DNA of 64,000 nucleotides. It comes from Arachis hypogaea. Lineage: Eukaryota; Streptophyta; Magnoliopsida; Fabales; Fabaceae. The DNA is taken from NCBI RefSeq assembly GCF_003086295.3, contig NC_092045.1:91278693-91342692 (forward strand). Reading direction: 5' to 3'. The notes beneath the pieces are model-generated. The model had not been told where the DNA came from, made no database searches, and saw only the letters and a program-made list of their open reading frames with translations. The translations under genes were made by a program, and so were the position numbers. This document shows, in pieces, positions 1-12,115 of this stretch. Each line of letters starts with the position of its first letter. Position 1 is the first letter of the stretch.

Positions 1-440
1 AATGGTGGATGAGAAGGGGGAGGCCGAATGGGGATTCAAAAGGGAGGGGGTGGGTTTTTCGAAAATTTTAAAAAAGATAAGATAGAAGATATGATTTATG
101 AAAGATAAATATGATAAGAAAAAGATATAATTTAAAAATAAAAAGTTGTGAATGATATTGGAAAAGATAAATCTGAATTTTTATTTTGAAAAAGATTTTA
201 AAAGATAATTGATTTTTGAAAAATTTGAAAAAGAGTTGGATTGGATTGGAAAAAGATTTTTGTTTATAGATTAAGATACATTTGATATTTTTGAAAAAGG
301 AATTTTAGAAATTAGGGTTTTTAGAAATTAGGATTAAAATTTTTAGAATTGAAGGATGAGAATTTGGAACGTGTTTATGCAAGAAATCATGAATTGAAAC
401 ACAAAAAATAAAAAATTTGTGAAGAAAAAACGAATTTACC
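1..440 (-). other. Noncoding stretch between pol and ORF2 of element I
   Basis: AT-rich sequence with runs such as AAAAAGAT and GATTTTGAAAAAG. On the minus strand it corresponds to the CTTTTTCAAAT-rich stretch before ORF2 in element D, including a GGCC-containing block near 25-40 shared with 62475-62500. No open reading frame of note. Confidence 0.6.
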
Positions 441-454
441 TCCTCCCCACCATC

Positions 455-723
455 GTGGCATTAAACGCCCAAACGCTGCATGTTTTGGGCGTTTAACGCC
501 CAAACGCTGCTTCTCCTGGGCGTTCAACGCTCAGCTGTTGCTTCTTTCTGGCGTTGAACGCCAGGAACTCCTTCGTCATTGGGCGTTTTTCTGAACGCCC
601 AGGATGCTGTAAATCTGGTGTTGAACGCCCAGAAGGTGCTTCTTTCTGGCGTTTAACGCCCAGAAGGTGCTTCTTTTGGGCGTTTAACGCCCAAAACAGC
701 TTTTACTGGCATTTTCGCACCAG
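455..723. repeat. Cluster of GGCGTTTAACGCC palindromes, 3' of pol (element I)
   Basis: About eight copies of a GC-rich palindrome (forms GGCGTTTAACGCC, GGCGTTCAACGC, GGCGTTGAACGCC) spaced roughly 30-40 bp apart. Each can fold as a 5-8 bp stem with a 3-nt loop in RNA, or as a cruciform in DNA. Spacers often carry AGAAGGTGCTTCT, itself an inverted repeat. The cluster lies at the same place (after the pol stop) as in D, A, O and B. Confidence 0.9.
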
Positions 724-860
724 TGAGCTTCCATTTGCTGTTTTTATCCTTTGAATCCTTCTATAACTTTGTGAACTCAAGAAATTGCTATTTTACCTTG
801 AAGATACTTGACATATACCTGTAAAAATCAATTAATTAACAAATAAACTTTGTAAATGGC

Positions 861-885
861 TGGGTTGCCTCCCAGCAAGCGCTTC
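861..885 (-). promoter_or_regulatory. Conserved post-pol hairpin (element I)
   Basis: On the minus strand: AAGCGCTT (self-complementary) followed by CTGGGAGGCAACCCAG, a 5-bp stem with an AGGCAA loop. It begins 33 nt after the pol stop. The same element follows the gag or pol stop in A, O, B and D. Function unknown; candidates are termination, RNA stability or packaging. Confidence 0.6.
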
Positions 886-917
886 TTTATTGTCTTTAGC
901 TGGACTATTACTGAGCT

Positions 918-3900
918 TTAATCAAGTCTCAGTCTTGAGCATTCTTGCTCAAAATTGCCTTCAAGATAATGTTTGATTCTCTGTCCATTAACAATGAACT
1001 TTTTATTAGAATCATTATCTTGAAGCTCTACGTATCCATATGGTGACACACTTGTAATCACATATGGTCCTTTCCACCGGGATTTCAATTTCCCAGGGAA
1101 TAATCTGAGCCTAGAATTAAATAGCAAAACTTTCTGCCCTGGCTCAAAAACTCTGGATGACAGTTTTTTATCATGCCATCTTTTTGCTTTCTCTTTCTAA
1201 ATTTTTGCATTCTCGAAAGCATTGAGTCTAAATTCCTCTAGCTCATTTAACTGGAGCAATCGTTTTTCTCCAGCTAAATTGGCATCAAGGTTTAGGAATC
1301 TGGTTGCCCAGTAGGCCTTATGTTCCAGTTCCACTGGCAAGTGACATGCCTTTCCATACACAAGCTGGTATGGAGAGGTCCCTATAGGGGTCTTGAATAC
1401 TATTCTGTATGCCCACAAAGCATCATCGAAGTTTCTTGCCCAATCCCTTCTACGGTTAATCACAGTCCATTCCAGGATTCTTTTAAGTTTTATATTTGAG
1501 ATTTCAGCTTGCCCATTTGTCTGTGGATGATATGGAGTGGCCACCCTGTGGCTAACTCCATAACGAACCAAAGCAGAGTAAAGCTGTTTATTGCAGAAAT
1601 GAGTGTCCCCATCACTGATTAATACTCTAGGGGTACCAAATCTGCTGAAGATGTGTTTCTAGAAGAATTTTAACACTGTCTTAGTGTCATTAGTGGGTGT
1701 TGCAATAGCTTCCACCCATTTGGATACATAATCCACTACCACCAGAATATAAGTGTTTGAGTATGATGGTGGGAAAGGCCCCATGAAGTCAGTACCCCAT
1801 ACATCAAACAACTCAATCTCCAAGATCCCTTGTTGAGGCATGGCATAACTGTGAGGTAGATTACCAGATTTTTGGCAACTGTCACAATTAAGTACAAACA
1901 CTTGGGAATCTTTATAGCGAGTAGGCCAGTAGAAGCCACATTGGAGGACTCTTGTGGCTGTTCGCTCACTTCCAAAATGTCCTTCATATTCTGAGCCATG
2001 GCAGTGCCAGAGGATCTTCTGTGCTTCTTCTTTAGGCACACATCTACGGATTACTCCGTCTGCACATCTCTTGAAGAGATATGGTTCATCCCAAAGATAG
2101 TACTTTGCATCTGTAATCAATTTCTTTGATTACTGCCTACTGTACTCTTTGGGTATGAATCTCACTGCCTTGTAGTTTTTAATGTCTGCAAACCATGGAA
2201 CTTCCTTGATGGCAAAGAGTTGCTCATCCGGAAAATTTTTAGAGATTTCAGTAAGAGGGAGGGACACCCCTTCTACTGGTTATATTCGGTACAGGTGATC
2301 AGCTACTTGATTCTCTGTCCATTTTCTGTCTCTTATTTCTATATCAAACTCTTGCAGAAGCAACACCCATCTTATGAGTCTGGGTTTTGAATCCTACTTT
2401 GTGAGTAGATATTTAAGAGCAGCATGGTCAGTATACACAATCACTTTTGATCCCACTAAATAGGATCTGAACTTGTCAATAGCGTAAACCACTACAAGTA
2501 ACTCTTTTTCTGTGATTGTGTAGTTATTCTGTGCGTCATTTAGAACACGACTAGCACTATAAATGACGTGCAGAAGCTTGTCATGCCTTTGTCCCAATAC
2601 TACACCAATGGCATAGTCACTGGCATCACACATTAATTCAAATGGTAATGTCTAGTCTGGTGCAGAGATGACTGGTGCTGTGACCAGCTTAGCTTTCAGA
2701 GTCTCAAACGCCTGCAGACACTCCTGATCAAAGATAAATGGCGTGTCAGCAGCTAGCAAATTACTTAGAGGTTTGGTGATTTTTGAAAAATCCTTTATAA
2801 ACCTCCTATAGAATCCTGCATGCCCCAGAAAGCTTATGATTTCCTTAACATTGGCTGGTGGTGGTAATTTTTTAATTACCTCTACCTTAGCTTGATCCAC
2901 CTCTATTCCCTTGTTCGAAATTTTGTGCCCAAGGACAATTCCTTTAGTCACCATAAAGTGACATTTCTCCGAGTTTAAAACTAAGTTAGTCTCTTGGCAC
3001 CTCTTTAGAACAAGTGCTAGATGGTCAAGACAGGAGCTGAATGAGTCTCCAAATACTGAAAAGTCATCCATGAAGACTTTCAGAAATTTTTCCACCATAT
3101 CAGAGAAAATAGAGAGCATGCACCTTTGAAAGGTTGAAGGTGCATTGCACAGACCAAATGACATCCTTCTGTATGCAAATACTCTGGATGGACATGTGAA
3201 TGCTGTTTTCTCTTGATCCTGGGGATCTACTGCAATTTGATTATAACCTGAATATCCATCCAGGAAGTAGTAGTATTCATGACCTGCCAGTCTTTCTAGT
3301 ATCTGGTCTATGAATGGTAAAGAAAAATGATCCTTTCTGGTGGCTGTATTGAGTCTTCTGTAATCAATACACATACGCCACCCTGTAACTATTTTTGTAA
3401 GAACCAGTTCATTTTTTTCATTATGGACCACTGTCATGCCTCCTTTCTTAGGGACGACTTGGACAGGGCTTACCCAGGGGCTATCAGAAATAGGATAGAT
3501 AATCCCAGCCTCTAGTAATTTAGTGACCTCTTTCTGCACCACCTCCTTCATGGCTGGATTCAGCTGCCTTTGTGGTTGAACCACTGGCTTAGCGTCACCC
3601 TCCAATAGGATCTTGTGCATGCATCTGGCTGGGCTAATGCCCTTAAGAGCACTGATGGACCACCCAAGAGCTGTCTTGTGTGTCCTTAGCACTTGAATTA
3701 GTGCTTCCTCTTCCTGTGGCTCTAAGGTAGAGCTTATGATTACAGGAAAAGTATCACCTTCTCCCAGAAATGCATATTTCAAGGATTGTGGTAATGGTTT
3801 GAGCTCGGGTTTGGGAGGTTTCTCCTCTTCCCGAGGGATTTTCAGAGGTTCTATTATTCTCTCTGGTTCCTCCAGATCAGGCTAAACATCTTTAAAGATA

Positions 3901-5936
3901 TCCTCTAGCTCTGATTCGAGACTCTCAGCCATATTGACTTCTTTTACCAGAGAGTCAATAATATCAATGCTCATGCAGTCATTTTGGGTGTCTGGATGCT
4001 GCATGGCTTTGACAACATTCAACTTGAACTCATCCTCATTGACTCTCAGGGTTACTTCCCCTTTTTGAACATCAATAAGGGTTCGGCCAGTTGCTAGGAA
4101 TGGTCTTCCCAGAATGAGAGTTGCATTCTTATGCTCCTCCATTTCCAGCACCACAAAGTCAATGGGAAAGGCAAATGGCCCAACCTTGATGGGTATTTAA
4201 TGGAGCCATTAACAGGTTGGAGACATATCCGGGTTGGTTTAACTTTATCAGTCAACCCAAGCTTTTTGATAGTAGCTGCAGGTATTAGGTTAATACTTGC
4301 CCCAAGATCACATAGAGCTTGCTTGGTACAAGTACCTTCTAATGTGCATAGTATCATAAAGCTTCCCGGATCTTTAAGCTTCTCAGGTAAGCTTTTCAGA
4401 ATGACTGCACTACATTCTTCAGTGAGGTAAACTTTTTCAGGTTCCCTCCAATCCTTCTTATGACTTAAGATCTCTTTCATGAACTTAGCATAAGAGGGTA
4501 TTTGCTCAAGCGCCTCTGCAAACGGATCTTTATTTCAAGAGTCCTGAGGTAGTCTGCAAAGTGGGCAAATTGCTTATCCTGTTCCGCTTGGCGGAGTTTC
4601 TGAGAATAAGGCATTTTGGCTTTGTATTCCTCAACCTTAGTTGCTGCAGGTTTAGTGCCTACAGATGTGGGTTGGGAAGCCTTTTTAGAGGGTTATTATC
4701 AGCACTAGTATGTGTCTGATCCCCCACTGGCATTTGAATGCCAGGGGTGGAAGCTGGAGTAGCGTTAGACGCCAGCTCCTTACCTGCTTCTGGCATCTGA
4801 ACGCCAGAACTGTGCTCCCTTTGGGCGTTCAACGCCAAATCCTTGCTTGTCTCTGGCGTTGAACGCCACGACTGAGCATGGTTTGGGCGTTCAACGCTAG
4901 CTTTCCACCCATTCTCTAGCGTTTGAGCACCAGAATTATTCTTCTCTGGGCTCTTACTGTCCTCAAAGGGATTTTGGTTATTTTGCTCATTTTGGCTTCC
5001 TGCTATCTTGAAGTGAGGTATTTAATGTTTTCCCACTTCTTAATTGAACTGCTTGGCAATCTTCTGTTATTTGTTTTGATAACTGCTGTTCTATTTGCTT
5101 CAACTGTACTTCCATATTCATATTAGCCATTCTTGTTTCTTGTAGTATTTCCTTGAATTCGGCTAGCTATTTTGTCAGAAAATCTAATTGCTGATTGAAT
5201 TCAGCAGCTTGATCTGCAGGACAGAGTTCAGTAGTTAATGTTTTAGCCTCTTTGTTGATGGAAGATTCACTGCTTAGGTACATATGCGATTTCTGGAAAC
5301 TGTATCAATAAGCTCTTGAGCTTCTTCTATTGTCTTTCTCATGTGTATAAATCCACCAGCTGAGTGGTCTAGAGAAATCTGAGCTCTTTCTGTAAGCCCA
5401 TAGTAGAAGATGTCTAACTGCACCCACTCTGAAAACATTTCAGAGGGGCATTTTCTTAGCATCTCTTTGTATCTCTCCCAGGCATCATAAAGGGATTCAT
5501 TATCTCCTTGTTTGAAGCCTTGGATGCTCAGCCTTAGCTGTGTCATCCGTTTTGGAGGAAAATAGTGATTCAGGAATTTTCCTGACAGTTGTTTCCATGT
5601 CTTTATGCTGTCCTTAGGTTGGTTATTTAACCACCTCTTAGCTTGATCTTTTACAGCAAATGGAAACAGTAATAATCTGTAGACATCCTGATCTACTTCC
5701 TTATCATGTACTGTGTCAGCAATTTGTAAAAATTGTGCCAGAAACTCTGTAGGTTCTTCTTGTGGAAGACCAGAATACTAGCAGCTTTGCTGCACCATGA
5801 TAATGAGCTGAGGATTCAACTCAAAACTACTAACTCCGATGGAGGGTATATAGATACTACTCCCATATGAAGTAGTAGTGGGGTTAGCATATGACTCCAG
5901 AGTCCTTCTGGACTGTTCATTTTCACTTAGGTCCAT
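918..5936 (-). pseudogene. gag-pol: gag-pol polyprotein pseudogene (element I)
   Basis: Starts at ATG 5936 in the same context as D (MDLS-like start). Gag capsid sequence lies at 5936-5270 (CPSEMFSEWVQLDIFYYGL), the protease motif CDLGAS near 4310, RT at 3782-2652 with VFMDDF, RNase H at 2633-2394 (CDASD and [10 protein letters not shown]), integrase at 2120-918 with an HHCC-type zinc region and NGQAE holding the catalytic Glu. Every long block is in one frame except the protease block. Against D I see one-base deletions near 4518 and 4692 and a 25-nt deletion near 4195 between short TCA repeats, totalling 27 nt, so the frame is restored. Several in-frame stops are present, for example CAG to TAG near 1660. 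Not functional. Confidence 0.9.
4735..4935. repeat. Palindrome cluster inside gag-pol of element I
   Basis: About seven diverged copies of the GGCGTTNAACGCC palindrome lie inside the coding sequence between capsid and protease. Element D has five copies at the same place (57778-57922), where they are in frame. The flanking protein is low complexity, so this is a tolerated linker. Confidence 0.85.
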
Positions 5937-6707
5937 GTTGGAGTAAAGGAAGTAATGTGGATTTAAATTTTATTTAATTTATTATATATAAAAAAATTGA
6001 TTTTCGAAAGAATAATTTAAAATAAAATAAAAACCGAAAATAAAATAAAATATAATAAATAAAAAAAGAAAATTAAAAATTAAAAATAATAAAAATTAGA
6101 AAATATTTTATGAAGATTTTCGAAAAAGTGAGGAGAGAGAAAGTGGTTAGGAAATTTTTGAAAAAGATAAAAAAAAATATATTTTTTAAATTCTTAAAAG
6201 GATAAGATTTGAAAAATTTTGAAATTGAATGAATTTTGTTTTAAAAAAATTTCGAAAAAGTAGTTTAGAAATAGTTAGAAAAGATAATTTTTTTGAATTT
6301 TGAATTTTATGATGAAAGAGGAAAACACACAAAAGACACAAGACTTAAAATTTTTAGATCTAATCCTCCTTGTTTTCGAAAATTTTGGAGGAAAAACACC
6401 AAAGAACACCAAACTTAAAAATTTTAAGATCAAAATACAAAGAAGACTCAAGAACACTTTGAAGATTCACAAGAACAACAAGAACAAAAGAAAGAACACA
6501 AAACTTAAAATTTTTAGAAAATTTCAATAAAATTTTTGAAAATTATAAAAAGATTAACAATAAAACACCAAACTTAAAGTTTGGCACAAGATTCAATCAA
6601 AGAAAAATTATTTTTGAAAAAGATTTTAAAAAGAAGATACCCAATTACCAAGAACATAGACCAACGCTCTAGCCAATTGGGCAGTAAAGGTAACACTTGT
6701 TTTGAAG

Positions 6708-6793
<86 letters not shown>

Positions 6794-7124
6794 AGACTAA
6801 TGCTTTGGAAAAGAACAAGAAAAACAAGAAAAGACACAGAACAAGAAAAACTAAAAATAAAACAAGAAAAATAAACAAGAACAACTTAAAGATCAAAGAA
6901 CACAAATTCGAAAATTTAAAAGAAAAATATAAAATATGCAATTGATACCAAACTTAGAACAAGACACTAACTCATGAAAAATTAAAAATTAATAAGGAAA
7001 AGTAATATTTTTGAAAATTTTTTGAAGAGAAATTAAAGGACTCAAATTTAATGACTCTATAGCATCAATACTCTATTCCTAATCTAAGCAACAAAAATAA
7101 ACCTTTAGTTGTTCAAACTCAAAT
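5937..7124 (-). other. 5' untranslated leader of element I
   Basis: A-rich leader between primer site and gag. It holds at least four copies of the ACACCAAACTTAAA motif (reverse complement TTTAAGTTTGGTGT) near 6408, 6500, 6565 and 6948, and a long TA microsatellite. No palindrome cluster is visible here, unlike the leaders of A and B. Short open frames over the microsatellite are artefacts. Confidence 0.7.
6711..6789. repeat. (TA)n microsatellite, about 79 bp
   Basis: Uninterrupted TA dinucleotide run within the leader of element I. It is absent from the leader of D, so it arose or expanded in this copy. Confidence 0.95.
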
Positions 7125-7144
7125 AATCCCCGACAACGGCGCCA
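7125..7144 (-). other. Primer binding site, tRNA-Asp (element I)
   Basis: On the minus strand TGGCGCCGTTGTCGGGGA, complementary to the 3' end of plant tRNA-Asp(GTC) including its CCA, with one mismatch to the consensus in this window. It sits 6 nt inside the LTR end at 7151. Confidence 0.85.
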
Positions 7145-7150
7145 AAAACT

Positions 7151-8640
7151 TGGTGCACGAAATTGCAATCACACTTTTGCAATCCGCACAACTAACCAGT
7201 AAGTGCACTGGGTCGTCCAAGTAATACCTTACGTGAGTAAGGGTCGATCCCACGGAGATTGTTGGCTTGAAGCAAGCTATGGTTATTTTATTATTCTTAG
7301 TCAGGAGATCAATTATAATTATCAGTTTGAATTACTAAAAAATAAAAGAGCGTGAAATAATTACTTGTTGTGCAATAATGGAGAATATGTTGGAGTTTTG
7401 GAGATGCTTTGTCTTCTGAATTCCTGTAACATAATGTTTCCTCTCATGCAAAAGTGCAAAGTTCCTTCCATGGCAAGCTCTATGTAGGGTGTCACCATTG
7501 TCAATGGCTACTTCCCATCCTCTCAGTGAAAATGGTCCAAATTCTCTGTCATAGCACGACTAATCAGCTGTTGGTTCTCGATCATGTCGGAATAGAATCC
7601 ATTGATTCTTTTGCGTTTGTCATCACGCCCAACACTCGCGAGTTTGAAGCTCATCACAGTCATCCAATCCCAGAATCCTACTCGGAAGACCACAGACAAG
7701 GTTTAGACTTTCCGGATTCTCATGAATGCTGCCATCAATTCTAGCTTATACCACAAAGATTCTGATTATGGAATCTAAGAGACATTCATTTAATCTGATG
7801 TAGAACGGAGGTGGTTGTCAGACACACGATCATGGATTGAGGAAGGTGATGAGCGTCACGGATCACCACCTTCTCCATAGTTAAGCGCGAATGAACATCT
7901 TAGATAGGAACACGCATGTTTGAATGGAAAAACAGAAATAATTGCATTAATTCATCGAGACGCTGTAGAGCTCCTCACCCTAACAATGGGGTTTAAAGAC
8001 TCATGCTGCCAAAAGGTACAAATTTCAGATCTAAAAATGTCATGAGATACAAAATAAGTCTCTAAAAGTTGTTTAAATACTAAACTAGTAACATAGGTTT
8101 ACAGAATATGAGTAAACTAAGATGGATAGTGCAGAAATTCACTTTTGAGGCCCACTTGGTGTGTGCTGAGGCTGAGACTTAAGCTTCTCACGTGCCTGGG
8201 CTGTTTCTGGAGTTGAACGCCATGTTGTAACCTGTTTCTGGCGTTGAACTCCAACTTGTAACCTGTTTCTGGCGCTGAACGCCAGACTGCAACATGGAAC
8301 TGGCATTGAACGCCAGTTTATGTCGTCTATCTTTGCGCAAAGTATGAACTATTATATGTTGCTGGAAAGCCCTAGATGTCTACTTTCCAACCCAATTGAG
8401 AGAGCACCAATTGGACTCCTGTAGCTCCACAAAATCCATTCCGAGTGCAGAGAGGTCAGAATCCAACAGCATCAACAGTCCTTTTTCAGCCTAAATCAGA
8501 TTTTTGCTCAGCTCCCTCAATTTCAGCCAGAAAATACCTGAAATAAAAAAGAATACACAAAATCATAGTAAAATCCAGAAATATGATTTTTGCTTAAAAA
8601 CTAATAAAATTCTATTAAAAACTAATTAAAACATGCTAAA
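7151..8640 (-). repeat. 5' LTR of element I, outer end missing
   Basis: Begins on the plus strand with TGGTGCACGAAATTGCAATC, the reverse complement of the family LTR end. It carries the U5 block for GGATCGACCCTTACTCACG, and palindromes at 8205-8325. Homology ends near 8640 in a stretch resembling AAAACATACTAAA, so about 60-90 bp of the outer U3 end is lost. Confidence 0.85.
8205..8325. repeat. Palindrome cluster in LTR of element I
   Basis: Four copies of the TGGCGTTGAACGCCA-type palindrome within U3. All LTRs of the family in this window carry a cluster at the same place, upstream of the conserved stretch corresponding to GGAAAGCCC and CTTTCCAAC. Confidence 0.85.
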
Positions 8641-11212
8641 ATCTATTGCTATTTCGTCATTGCTATTTTGTCGCTGTCAGGGATCCTCATCGCCGTTCAG
8701 GTCGTCAAAAACCATAGCCGAAGCTACTGCCACTCTATTGTCTTATTTCTCTTTAGTTGCAATAAGTCGTTCTTGCCTTAAAACCCTCACTGCTAGTGTA
8801 AACGTGTTCTGTTATAAGTTTGTTAAGGATTCTGAGGTTTTGGTTGTAAAATCCAGAAAAATAATAATTAATTAATTAATAAATGAATTATGAGTAAAAG
8901 AGATTGAAAGATTAAATTTTATAATTTGGGAAAGAAAAATATTTAGAATACAAATTAAAACACTAACCTTAAAGGTTTTGGCTCAAAATTGGGCCAACGG
9001 GCTAAAACAAGTAAATCGGATCCGAGCTCACACTTATAAAACCCTCATTCACTTAACATTTCGGTACTCCACCCTCACAAAAGAGAGAGACACAGATTGA
9101 GGGTGAGGAGAAGAAGAACCAAAGGTTTTACTATTCATATCTAATTTCAATTGATCATAACTTTTGATCCGGAGTTCCGAAATTCTCTTTAATACTAAAT
9201 GAATAAACTGGTAAGAAACTCTAAGATTTTTGTCCAATTTTCTTTCCTCTAGTAATTTGCATTTTTGGTTCAATGGGAGTTGAGTTATTATGATTTTGGT
9301 TGTTTAGGTGTGCTCTAGTATGAATTCTAGGTGGGTTCCATCCTAATCTCCAATGGGTTAAGGTAAGGAAGCTTTATCCCATTTTAATTTTTTAATTCTA
9401 TGAACCCTAGGTTGATATACATGTAAAATTGATAATATTATAGTTGTTTAGTGATTTGGAACACTTTGGGAGCTTGGATTAATCTTGGAGCTGTTGATTG
9501 AGGCTTGGTTGGTGTTGGACAAGTTTGGTTTGGTAGGAAAGGAAAGGAAATCAAAGGTTTGAAAATCGTCGCCATTAAGGTACGGGTTTGAGTTTTAGGT
9601 AGGCATTATATAAAAATTATGTGAATGCCCAGGTTAATTGCCCTTAGGACATGATTAGATTGAAATTAGATTGTATTGTGATTAGTTTAATGAGTGTGTG
9701 CTTAAATCAATTGGTTGTGATATGGTGAATTGAGTAGTGATTGAGTAATATTAATGTTTATATGAATGAATGGGACATGGTTTGTGATGTTATTGATTAT
9801 GATAATCATTAATGTGAAAAATTGGGTCGGAGGCCGTGATATGGTGAGAAATCTCCTAATTGGTAAGTTGAGGTAAGTGATGGTGTGATTAGGTTGAAAT
9901 TATTGAAATATGATGATTGATGTGATTTGGTTGTGAATGTTGGAATCATGAATGTGTGTGTTGTTGTTGTTGTAAAAAAGGATGTACTAAATGAATTAGA
10001 TTGGGGTTGGTTATGCTTGAAAAAATAGGATATTGGTGAATGAGTGTTTGAAAGGTTTAAAAATGGTAAGAAATTGTTTGGACCAAATGGGATGAGAAAT
10101 GGGTAACAATGCATAATTAGGTGGTAATATGGTATTTGATATTTAATATGTGAAAGGTGTTTGAAATGGGATTGTTAAATTGATTGGTATTGATATGTTG
10201 TTGATGTTGAATTGGATGATTAATTATGAAATTGATGTGAATTGAAAAATTATTAATTACTGAGAATTGGGTGTTGTAGGTCTCGAATTGTTATGATGTT
10301 ATTTGGGAATGATGTTTGAATATTGAGAAGGTTTACAAAGTGGTTTGGGTTAGTTTTAAAAGGAACAAACTTAAGAAAGTGATGAAAATTGAGTTATGCA
10401 AAATTTTGGTAAAAAATGATTTTTAGCCAACTTCGATAGGCCGTAACTCAGCGCTTGGAGTTCAGAATTTGATGAAATATATGTTGAATTAAAGCTTGTT
10501 AAAAGATCTTTAAAACCATCTAAAGATGAGAGAAATCAAAATTTTATAGAGGAAGATATGAACGAATGAAAATGGGCATAAAGAACTGAATTATAAGATT
10601 ATGCAACAAATTAGGAATTCTGGTATGCATATCCATGCACACTATGGTGTGTGTGCACGGAATAGAACGGGTAATGATCCTCGTGCGTACCCACAAGGGG
10701 CATGTGTATGATTTTATAAATATTGAAAATATTTTAATTCCCTAAATACGCACAATGAAAAAATATTGCCAAAGTACGCATAGCCAATTCACGTGAAATA
10801 TTTGCCAAATGAATTTTGCTACCCTTTCGTACATAGCGCCCGCGAAATAGATCTAGACGTGTTAAAGTCATTTCTGATGCGTCGTCCATGAAATGGGAGG
10901 GTCCCATTTCTGCTTTGTTGTCCACAAAATGGAAGGTGCCATTTCTGCTTCATTACTTGTAAAATAGGTGAAGAAAGAGAGCATAATAAATAGAGAGCAA
11001 GAGTATGAGAAAAGGGTAGAAGAAAAAAATAAAAAATAAAAAAAGAAAAATAGAATAAATAGAATAAATTAGATTAATTTTTTCTTTGTACGACAAACAT
11101 GTATAACATGAATCTTATTTTAAAGAGGAAGAAGATGCATCTTGAAGAAGAAATGAGGAATAAACGGCGCTAGAGGAGGAAGAATGAGAAGGAAGAAGAA
11201 ACTAGGGCAACA
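8641..11212 (+). other. Noncoding DNA, possibly a Ty3-gypsy LTR fragment
   Basis: No coding potential. The layout on the plus strand suggests an LTR of a Tekay/Del-like element: a TATAAAA box at 9035-9041, then a GAGAGAGACACAGATTGAGGG leader-like stretch, a TTGATCATAACTTTTGATCC block and a block reading GGCCGTAACTCAGCGCTTGG. I cannot see both ends, a primer site or a duplicate copy, so this is a low-confidence assignment. The left boundary coincides with the clipped LTR of element I. Confidence 0.35.
9035..9041 (+). promoter_or_regulatory. Possible TATA box
   Basis: TATAAAA followed about 25 nt downstream by a pyrimidine-rich ACCCTCATTCACTT stretch, a common layout for transcription starts in plant LTRs. 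Supported only by sequence context. Confidence 0.3.
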
Positions 11213-11385
11213 TGTAACACCCTAACTTTTAGCACCTCATAATCGTACTAAAAGTCCGAGCGTTACTAACCTCTATTACTTTAATTATATACTATGTTTA
11301 TTTAATATTGAGCCTTCGCGAATATGAACCGAAACTTTTAATTAAGAAAAAGAACATTCTTTACTTTTAATCGCTTAATCACAAA

Positions 11386-11388
<3 letters not shown>

Positions 11389-11440
<52 letters not shown>
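11389..11440. repeat. (AT)n microsatellite in Tekay-like LTR
   Basis: 52 bp of AT dinucleotides. The other LTR has the same tract at 15212-15261, so it predates the insertion. Confidence 0.95.
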
Positions 11441-11443
<3 letters not shown>

Positions 11444-11924
11444 CATAGCATTATATACATAGACTTATTTTAAGATTTTCAAAATACAAGTCCTATCCCC
11501 TCTAAAAAACAAAAGATTAAACGACGAGGGGAAAATAAAATCTAACAACTCAATTTGTAAACATAATCTTTTATGCTCCTGTAACTCCGCACTAAATCTT
11601 CGCACCTGTAGCTGAAATGGGTGGAAATAGGGGGTAAAAACTGGGGACTTCTTAGTAGGGTCGGGGTGTATAGTTATACTCATTTTATTACAATAGCCAA
11701 CATCAATGGACAATAGAATACATTTAGACTTAACAAACGAAGGACACAGAAATCAAATAATCATATAGCGCACACACAATCACAAGAAATACACTCAAAA
11801 ACAAATATGCGTAAACAGGTATGATGCATGTCTATCCCTAGTGCAGGTAATGAGTTCATCTGTTGGTTTCGACCCGCTCTCGACGTAACTCAGTAACCTT
11901 TGTCTGAGTTTGGTTTCTAGTGTT

Positions 11925-12115
11925 ATAACCTCTATAAACAACCTCTGTCTTACAGGTGCGACTCTCTTGAGCCGATGTATGCAAACATAGCCTCTGTAAG
12001 CAACCTTTGTCTTACAGGTGAGGCTCTCTCTGGCCAATGTATGTATCGATAACCTATGTAAGCTACCTCTGTCTTACAGGTGCGACCATCCCTTGGATTG
12101 GCTGATGTATCTCTG
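11925..12115. repeat. Tandem repeat, about 62-bp unit, three copies
   Basis: Units share ACCTCTGTCTTACAGGTGCG, a GGCCGATGTATG-like core and ACCTCTGTAAGC; the TACAGG landmark recurs at 11951, 12013 and 12075. The same array is present in the other LTR at about 15735-15935. Confidence 0.8.

Larger units (their letters stand above)
1..8640 (-). mobile_element. Element I: autonomous Ty3-gypsy (Athila/Tat-type) retrotransposon, partial
   Basis: Read on the minus strand the order is 5' LTR (8640 to 7151), tRNA-Asp primer binding site (7144-7125), leader, gag-pol (5936 to 918), a post-pol hairpin (885-861) and a palindrome cluster. The left edge of the window cuts the element before ORF2 and the 3' LTR; bases 1-440 match, in reverse, the stretch upstream of ORF2 in element D (about 62230-62550). 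The outer end of the 5' LTR is missing: the sequence stops matching family LTRs near 8640, before the terminal ATCCGCTCATCA block. No target duplication can be assessed. Family placement rests on the gag-pol domains and primer site; the FIDEL-like name is from memory. Confidence 0.85.

Noticed and set aside
455..723. CRISPR array, suggested by regular short palindromes with spacers
   Set aside because: Plant nuclear retrotransposon context, spacers are themselves repetitive, and repeats vary in sequence and length.
6574..6941. Open frames with IYIYIY repeats on both strands
   Set aside because: They are the (TA)n microsatellite translated.
7454..7744. 96-residue plus-strand frame, with relatives near 21004, 29662 and 18857
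   Set aside because: These recur because the LTR is repeated; they run through R-U5 sequence on the strand opposite the element and degrade between copies.
9809..10114. 101-residue minus-strand frame rich in Ser, Thr and Phe
   Set aside because: Low complexity, in LTR-like noncoding DNA, no recognisable domain.
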